The notes beneath the pieces are model-generated. The model made no database searches and was not told where the DNA came from. It saw nothing but the letters and a program-made list of their open reading frames with translations. A program made the translations under genes and the position numbers. Below, piece by piece: positions 59,227 through 64,000 of a stretch of DNA of 64,000 bases (position 1 is the first letter of the stretch; every line of letters begins with the position of its first letter). The stretch is from contig JBCAZH010000001.1 in the NCBI GenBank assembly GCA_038533155.1, positions 62,001 through 126,000 on the forward strand. The letters are read 5' to 3'. Origin of the DNA: CALBPI01 sp038533155. GTDB taxonomy: Bacteria > Pseudomonadota > Gammaproteobacteria > Steroidobacterales > Woeseiaceae.

Positions 59227-61320
59227 CTAGAACCGATATTCAATCGAGGCGCGAATCGCACGTGGTTCGAGCGGGTGCAGATGGACATCCTCGACACCCG
59301 CTTCTGGTTCGCCAGGCAAGCGCGACGCGTAGAAGTAGGAGATGTCAGCATCGCTTGAATCGGTGATGTTGAACGCTTCGATACGGGCCTCGAAGCGGTC
59401 CCAGCGATATCCCGCGGCAAGGTTAATGAGTAGCGAAGATTCGCTACGCACACTACCGTCTTCGATCAACGGCGCGTCGCCAAGGTAGCGACCGCGCAGA
59501 CTCACGAAACCATTGTCGATCAAAGCCCACGTTGCACCCACCGACATCGACTCAGCAATCGCACCGGGAATTTCGACGCCGGCACCGGCGTCGGATTCGA
59601 ACTCGGCATTCGTGTAGCTGTAGGCTGCATTGACAACAAATTCCGGTAGCGGTTGCCAGAAGGTGTTTAGCTCAACGCCCTGCCGGCGACTGGCGCCGAC
59701 CGGCTCGGTGGTTCCCGCATCGCCGACGAACAGCAGCTCCGAGTCCAACTCGAGGTCAAATGCGGCCATCGTAATGTTGAACTGCTCTCCCAGTTCCCAA
59801 CGCAGCCCGAGCTCTACGCCTTCCGAGCGGACAAACGGATCGACCGTATCGACGGCTTCACCCGATCGCGGGTCAAACGCGATGGTTGCGCCGCGTACAT
59901 CATTGGTGTGGAAACCTCGTCCCCAGTTCGCATATAGCTCGGTGCCATCCGCGATGCGCCATGCCGCATTCAACATCGGACTGACCAGCGCGTCGCTACC
60001 ATCGCCGCTGTTGTCGTTTCGTTGTGCCTCGACGTCCCAGCGCATGTGATCGAACCGCAAGCCCGGCGACAACCGAACCCGTTCGCCGAACTGGAGTTCA
60101 GTCTCGACCCACGCGCTGAGCGACGCCTGATTCACGGAGTCCGACCGCACGAGATTGATTCTCTGACGACTCTGCGTGCCGTATAGCGCGACTTCGTCGA
60201 TGTCGTCGATTCTAAGTTCGGTTCCCCAGCGCAACGGGACGCCTAGAGTTTCCGACGCATCGCCGGTCGCGATCAGCCCATAACGATTTCTCTGATCGAG
60301 CTGTTCGAATTCGTCACCTTGGTCAGAATTCTCAAGGTTGTACGTGAAATTGGAGAACAGCTGAAATTCGTAACGGGTCGCGTAGGCTGTGATGCTGGTC
60401 GCTTCGAATTCCAGCTCAGCCGTGAGCTCGTACCGATCCGTTGAGCCGCCAAGATCGGGATCAATAAAACCCAACCGAGATACCGAGCCATCGTTGATCG
60501 AACGCTGCGGGATTTGATCGGTGCTAATCCATTCCGCGTTATACGTCGACAGCGAGATGCTGGCGTTCGTTTCGCCGATATGTCCCGCGTAGGAAAAATA
60601 CGACTTGTTCGATCGTCCGTCCTCATCTAGGTCCCAAGGTCCAGAGTAGCGTGTGATGTCGACGGCTGCAGTGAGCCTGTCATGGCCAAAGTTCAGTGTG
60701 CCGGCCGCCAATCCCCGCTGGTGCCCGAAGTTACCAACCCCGAGTTTGATCAGGTTGGTCTCCAACGAATCCACGTAGTCGAAATCAACACTGCCCGCGG
60801 AGGAAAAGTCGCCGGACTCTGCGTGGTATGGGCCTTTGGCGTAGGTTGTCGTTTCGACAAGTTCCGGAATCATGAAATTCAGATCCAGATAGCCCTGCCC
60901 GTGCCCATGGGTACGCAAGTTCACCGGCACGCCGTTGACTCGCGCCGAAAAGTCGGTCCCATGGTCTAGGTTGAACCCGCGCAGGAAATACTGATTCGCC
61001 TTGCCCGTGCCAGAGTGTTGGGTTGCGACCAACCCCGGCACCGCCTCCGCCAGTTCCCCAATTCTCAAGAGGGGTGGTAAGCGGATGTCATCGAATCCGA
61101 CTCTGCCTTCGGATGCGCTGAGCGTGTTACCGATCAGCTGCTCGGAGCGTGCGACAACGATGATCTCATCAATCGTCGCGTCTTCATGCGCGAATGCGTC
61201 GATCGGCGCGCCGATCGCAAGCAGGGCGAAGAGCATGCCGGTGCATAGAAATCCGTTTCTGAGTATCAAGTTGGCTGCCGGTCCGAATTGGGAAGAATGA
61301 GGCTTCGAAGTGTTACACAT
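59227..61320 (-). CDS. TonB-dependent outer-membrane receptor
   Basis: A 697-residue receptor. A signal peptide (FLCTGMLFALLAIGAPIDAFA) precedes a TonB box-like DEIIVVA. The plug domain contains LLRIGELAEAVPGLVATQHSG, QYFLRGFNLDHGTDFSARVNGVPV and HGHGQGYLDLNFMIPE. A 22-strand beta barrel follows, ending with the phenylalanine-terminated IRASIEYRF. The start at 61320 has a GGAA site; an ATG at 61407 is unlikely. The RGFNLDHGTDF plus HGHGQGYLDLN pattern occurs in receptors of unknown or metal/organic substrates, and nothing nearby fixes the ligand. Confidence 0.93.
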   Translation of the reverse strand: MCNTSKPHSSQFGPAANLILRNGFLCTGMLFALLAIGAPIDAFAHEDATIDEIIVVARSEQLIGNTLSASEGRVGFDDIRLPPLLRIGELAEAVPGLVATQHSGTGKANQYFLRGFNLDHGTDFSARVNGVPVNLRTHGHGQGYLDLNFMIPELVETTTYAKGPYHAESGDFSSAGSVDFDYVDSLETNLIKLGVGNFGHQRGLAAGTLNFGHDRLTAAVDITRYSGPWDLDEDGRSNKSYFSYAGHIGETNASISLSTYNAEWISTDQIPQRSINDGSVSRLGFIDPDLGGSTDRYELTAELEFEATSITAYATRYEFQLFSNFTYNLENSDQGDEFEQLDQRNRYGLIATGDASETLGVPLRWGTELRIDDIDEVALYGTQSRQRINLVRSDSVNQASLSAWVETELQFGERVRLSPGLRFDHMRWDVEAQRNDNSGDGSDALVSPMLNAAWRIADGTELYANWGRGFHTNDVRGATIAFDPRSGEAVDTVDPFVRSEGVELGLRWELGEQFNITMAAFDLELDSELLFVGDAGTTEPVGASRRQGVELNTFWQPLPEFVVNAAYSYTNAEFESDAGAGVEIPGAIAESMSVGATWALIDNGFVSLRGRYLGDAPLIEDGSVRSESSLLINLAAGYRWDRFEARIEAFNITDSSDADISYFYASRLPGEPEAGVEDVHLHPLEPRAIRASIEYRF

Positions 61321-61644
61321 GCCGCGTGTTCCATTGTGACAAAGAGATTTCAGTGACCGTTCAATTGGGTTCGCGACAGACGACCCACAAGTACGCTTGT
61401 GCCGCATGCACTAACGTCATGCTGATACGTCATATACGTCTCACAGCCATGCCCGGGCGCATGGTGGTCGTAAAATTTTTTGCTATCGGCACGGCGACAG
61501 TGATGTGCGACCAACCCGCGGGCCGCGAGCGCCCGCTAATTGTCGCATCAAGGCGACATAATCCTGCCACTAAATTCAGTCAGAATTCAGCTACCCGAGG
61601 TATCCTATCGGCAAAATTTGGACCCTTGCTAAGGAGCAATACCA
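61321..61644. promoter_or_regulatory. Divergent control region of the receptor and lipoprotein genes
   Basis: This 324-bp region has no plausible gene. On the receptor side there is a cluster of ACGTC repeats at 61414, 61427 and 61436 (ACGTCA twice, ACGTCT once), possible regulator sites. On the lipoprotein side AATTCAG occurs twice (about 61573-61592 region) upstream of its start, which is preceded by a good AGGAG. No riboswitch signature, such as a B12 or TPP box, was recognised. Confidence 0.45.
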
Positions 61645-62322
61645 ATGATTTCAGGAAAAACCGTTCGTACGATGTCGCTGGTTGCGATGGCGACCGTCGT
61701 GCTAGGCGCTTGTACGACGCTGGACCCGTACACGCGGGAAGAAAAGACGTCTAACGCCACGCGCAACGCCGCGATCGGCGCGGCCGTGGGTGCTGTGATC
61801 GGATTGATCTCCGGCGACGACGCTGTTGAACGGCGTCAGCGTGCGCTGATTGGCGCCGGCGTGGGCGCGCTTGCCGGTGGCGCGGTCGGCGTTTACATGG
61901 ACAACCAAGAAGCGGCGCTGCGTGCAGAACTCGAGTCGACGGGTGTCAGCGTCACCCGAATCGGCGACAACATTACGCTGAACATGCCGGGCAATGTGAC
62001 CTTCGCGACCAACAGCGCGGACCTCAACCCTGCGTTTTTTGATGTACTTGGCTCTGTGACGACAGTGCTGAACAAATATGAAAAAACCGTGATCGAAGTT
62101 GCCGGTCATACCGACAGCGACGGTTCGGTTGAGTACAACCAAGACCTGTCCGAGCGACGTGCGGACTCAGTCGCACGTTACCTGACCAGTCGCGGCATCA
62201 TGAATCAGCGCATCATTACGACCGGTCAGGGCGAGCTTCGCCCCGTAGCCGACAACAACTCCGCTGCCGGAAAACAGGCGAACCGCCGCGTCGAGCTGAC
62301 ACTCGTTCCGCTGACCAGCTAA
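61645..62322 (+). CDS. OmpA-family outer-membrane lipoprotein (YiaD-like)
   Basis: A 225-residue lipoprotein. The signal ends in a lipobox (VVLGAC, Cys23). Residues about 40-85 form a glycine-zipper region (AAIGAAVGAVIGLISG and ALIGAGVGALAGGAVGVYM). Residues 115-225 are an OmpA-like peptidoglycan-binding domain with VTFATNSADLNP, VIEVAGHTDSDGS and the LSERRADSVARYL pattern plus RRVEL. It probably anchors the outer membrane to peptidoglycan. AGGAG precedes the start and a strong terminator follows. Confidence 0.94.
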   Translation: MISGKTVRTMSLVAMATVVLGACTTLDPYTREEKTSNATRNAAIGAAVGAVIGLISGDDAVERRQRALIGAGVGALAGGAVGVYMDNQEAALRAELESTGVSVTRIGDNITLNMPGNVTFATNSADLNPAFFDVLGSVTTVLNKYEKTVIEVAGHTDSDGSVEYNQDLSERRADSVARYLTSRGIMNQRIITTGQGELRPVADNNSAAGKQANRRVELTLVPLTS

Positions 62323-62386
62323 GGCATCGTCTCAGTTCGATTCGCTAGGGTCCGCCGACGATAGATCGGCCTGACCCGTCGCGACC

Positions 62387-62420
62387 GAAAGCAGGCCCGA
62401 TTCGGGCCTGCTTTCGTTTT
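62387..62420 (+). terminator. Intrinsic terminator after the OmpA-type lipoprotein gene
   Basis: GAAAGCAGGCCC pairs perfectly with GGGCCTGCTTTC around a GATTC loop (62387-62415), followed by GTTTT. It begins 64 bp after the stop codon and is among the strongest hairpins in the window. Confidence 0.9.
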
Positions 62421-62440
62421 GGGTGAGCTAAGATAGCGCG

Positions 62441-62863
62441 ATGAATTCACGACAGATCCGTTCGCTGCTCGGTTTGATCGTTCTGGCAATCGCTGGGGTC
62501 GTCGGCGCTTTGCAGCGCGGTGGGACGGGCGATGCGGCGGGCCATCCTACCCCCGTCTTTGCGCCAGAACTCGATGAGGCTTGGGTAGAGACCTTTGCGA
62601 CCGTCTATCGAGTGCTTCCCGACGATACGAAGGGTTCGCAACATCAGCGGTTTCTCGTCTACAGCCCGGACGGTCATTCGCTATTGATCGCCCACAATAT
62701 TGATCTCGCGCCGCGTGTTCCGATCGCCGAGGGCTCGGAGGTGTTTATCCGCGGCCAGTTCGAATGGAACGACAAGGGCGGGGTGATCCATTGGACGCAT
62801 CACGATCCGCGTGGGCGCCATAGCGGTGGGTACATCAGCTACCAAGGGCGCGAGTACCGCTGA
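62441..62863 (+). CDS. DUF3465-family exported protein
   Basis: A 140-residue protein with an N-terminal hydrophobic signal or anchor (LLGLIVLAIAGVVGAL). The core has a nucleic-acid-binding-like OB fold pattern: VYRVLPDDTKGSQHQRFLV, LLIAHNIDLAPRVP, VFIRGQFEWNDKGGVIHWTHHDPRGRHSGGYI. The HWTHHDPRGRHxGGYI signature is the DUF3465 hallmark. Function unknown; likely periplasmic. The folD GTG follows 52 bp after its stop. Confidence 0.88.
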   Translation: MNSRQIRSLLGLIVLAIAGVVGALQRGGTGDAAGHPTPVFAPELDEAWVETFATVYRVLPDDTKGSQHQRFLVYSPDGHSLLIAHNIDLAPRVPIAEGSEVFIRGQFEWNDKGGVIHWTHHDPRGRHSGGYISYQGREYR

Positions 62864-62915
62864 CGCCGATAACTCGCGTATCCTTGGCGCCCTCATCAAG
62901 ACAGGCAGCGGTTCC

Positions 62916-63794
62916 GTGGCAGAAATTATTGATGGTAAAGCGCAGGCTGAAGCACTTCGGCATCAGGTGCGCGTCGCGACGGCCACGTTAGTCGATCAGA
63001 CTGGCATTCGACCAGGGCTGGCGGTCGTGATCCTCGGCGATGATCCGGCGAGCCAAGTGTATGTGCGCAACAAAGGCAAACAGGCAGAGGCCGCTGGGTT
63101 TCGCTCGTTCACCCATCGTCTTCCCGATGACACGCCCGCCGCGACGCTCGACCGCTTGATCGACGAGCTCAACGCCGATTCTGAGGTGCACGGCATCCTC
63201 GTGCAACTGCCACTGCCCGCGCAAATCGATGAACAGGCGGTGATCAACCGCATCGCGCCGCACAAGGACGTCGATGGGTTTCATATCGAGAACGTCGGAC
63301 GACTGGCGCTTGGGCTCGACGGGTTCGTGCCGTGTACGCCGCTCGGTTGCCTCAAAATGATCCGCGAGACTGGCCGTGAGCTCGCCGGTCTGCACGCCGT
63401 GGTAGTCGGACGCTCGAATATTGTCGGCAAACCGATGGCAGCTTTACTGCTTGCGCAGAGCTGCACGGTGACCATCGCGCATTCGCGGACACAAGACCTC
63501 CCGGGCCTATGCCAAACTGCCGATATCCTGATCGCAGCGGTCGGCCGCCCCGGTTTGATTCAAGGCGATTGGGTGAAGCCAGGCGCCATCGTGATCGATG
63601 TCGGTATTAACCGCATCACAGATGAAGACGGTCGGTCGCGATTGACTGGCGACGTCGATTTCGTCGCGGCGAAGGCGCGGGCGGGTCACATCACGCCGGT
63701 ACCTGGCGGGGTCGGCCCCATGACGATCGCGTGCTTGCTCGCCAATACTTTGCAAGCGGCGGAAAACGCCGCAAAAAAAAGCGCCGGCGAGTAA
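62916..63794 (+). CDS. folD: Bifunctional methylenetetrahydrofolate dehydrogenase/cyclohydrolase
   Basis: A 292-residue enzyme supplying 10-formyl-THF with NADPH production. The GTG start at 62916 gives MAEIIDGKAQAEALRHQV. Catalytic features include the YVRNKGKQAEAAG segment with the lysine, VQLPLPAQID, and PCTPLGCLKM; the nucleotide site is VVVGRSNIVGKPMA, and the C-terminus has TPVPGGVGPMT. The tail ENAAKKSAGE is encoded by the sequence that also forms the rpoH terminator. Confidence 0.95.
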   Translation: MAEIIDGKAQAEALRHQVRVATATLVDQTGIRPGLAVVILGDDPASQVYVRNKGKQAEAAGFRSFTHRLPDDTPAATLDRLIDELNADSEVHGILVQLPLPAQIDEQAVINRIAPHKDVDGFHIENVGRLALGLDGFVPCTPLGCLKMIRETGRELAGLHAVVVGRSNIVGKPMAALLLAQSCTVTIAHSRTQDLPGLCQTADILIAAVGRPGLIQGDWVKPGAIVIDVGINRITDEDGRSRLTGDVDFVAAKARAGHITPVPGGVGPMTIACLLANTLQAAENAAKKSAGE

Positions 63795-63808
63795 ACCTCA
63801 CCGGCGCT
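63772..63808 (-). terminator. Intrinsic terminator of rpoH, inside the end of folD
   Basis: On the minus strand AGCGCCGG and CCGGCGCT (63801-63808 with 63780-63787) form an 8-bp stem, extended partly by GAG/CTC-like pairs, followed by a U8 run from the adenines at 63773-63780. The U-run encodes the AAA AAA lysines of folD. It lies 24 bp after the rpoH stop and is ideally oriented for it. Confidence 0.85.
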
Positions 63809-63831
63809 GTGTCGCGGTTGCTCGAACAAGT

Positions 63832-64000
63832 CTAGACGCCAACGGCAGCCTTTAGCTTTTTCAGCGCAGCGTTTTCGATTTGTCGAATGCGCTCAGCCGA
63901 GACTTCGTATCGCGCTGCCAGCTCATGCAATGTGGCTTTGTGCTCAGAGAGCCAGCGTTTTTGCAAGATGTCGCGGCTGCGATCGTCCAGACCTTTCAGC
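63832..64000 (-). CDS. rpoH: Sigma factor RpoH, C-terminal part (runs off window)
   Basis: The last 56 codons of a minus-strand gene, ending in TAG at 63832-63834. They read LKGLDDRSRDILQKRWLSEH, then LHELAARYEVSAERIRQIEN and a lysine-rich end. This is sigma region 4.2 with the helix-turn-helix that contacts the -35 box, and matches the RpoH C-terminus (E. coli: ELADRYGVSAERVRQLE) better than other sigma factors. RpoH directs the heat-shock regulon. The start and regions 1-3 are outside the window. Confidence 0.9.
   Translation of the reverse strand, partial: LKGLDDRSRDILQKRWLSEHKATLHELAARYEVSAERIRQIENAALKKLKAAVGV

Noticed and set aside
61321..61644. Cobalamin or TPP riboswitch before the TonB-dependent receptor
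   Set aside because: Neither a B12 box nor the TPP core motifs are present in the leader on the minus strand.
1..64000. CRISPR arrays, insertion sequences, prophage or integrase genes
   Set aside because: No regularly spaced repeats, transposase or integrase frames, or attachment-site duplications were seen.

Overview
The window is a gene-dense, moderately GC-rich stretch of a gammaproteobacterial chromosome. The gene set (DUF4286/DUF3667 protein, GshA, RpoH, LptM, PspFABC, GspB/ExeA, a GntR/YtrA-ABC operon, E. coli-type FadE) points to the Xanthomonadales/Lysobacterales neighbourhood or a related marine lineage; I cannot name a genus. No tRNA, rRNA, CRISPR array, insertion sequence or prophage was seen. 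Most intergenic gaps are short and many neighbours overlap by 1-4 bp; five convergent pairs overlap at their 3' ends.

Layout. 1-0.9 kb: a truncated Ser/Thr kinase and a noncoding stretch with a large stem-loop. 1.0-12.5 kb: one long minus-strand run argR-argG-(unknown NTPase)-argC-argD-argF'-argB-argH-hotdog thioesterase-lptM-polA, headed by an ARG-box-like palindrome. Its transcarbamylase is of the acylornithine type and carries an alanine at the specificity position, suggesting N-succinylornithine chemistry as in Bacteroidetes. No ArgA or ArgE is encoded here, and the operon instead holds an uncharacterised P-loop protein. 12.5-18.3 kb: esterase, NRDE protein, MscL, a divergent FlhC-like/FlhD-like pair, an ABC-2 exporter and a SRAP protein. 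18.3-24.6 kb (minus): ispA-dinB-exeA-gspB-fakAB, where fakAB is a single-chain FakA-FakB fusion.

24.6-30.9 kb: a complete mevalonate pathway. The plus-strand operon is mvaD, phosphomevalonate kinase and a 937-residue fusion of HMG-CoA reductase, mevalonate kinase and type I IPP isomerase. mvaS faces it convergently and ispA lies divergently upstream, so five genes cover acetoacetyl-CoA to farnesyl diphosphate. 31-36 kb: a zinc-ribbon membrane protein, FadE with a lysine-rich tail, and malate dehydrogenase. 36-38.6 kb: a GntR(YtrA)-ABC operon behind a strong sigma70-type promoter whose -10 lies inside a 22-bp palindrome. 38.6-41.7 kb: a phage-shock locus with divergent pspF, two upstream activator sites, an IHF-like site and a sigma54 promoter.

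41.7-64 kb: a GGDEF/EAL protein, bactofilin, gshA, a class IV aminotransferase with a sulfotransferase-like partner, two unknown membrane-anchored proteins, a flavoprotein reductase and SDR, nickel superoxide dismutase with its maturation protease, an RND exporter, a lone receiver protein, a MATE exporter translationally coupled to glutaryl-CoA dehydrogenase, a TonB-dependent receptor, an OmpA-type lipoprotein, a DUF3465 protein, folD, and the 3' end of rpoH. The most unusual items are the three-domain mevalonate fusion, the succinyl-type arginine operon with its unexplained NTPase, the divergent FlhC/FlhD-like regulators, and the FakA-FakB fusion.
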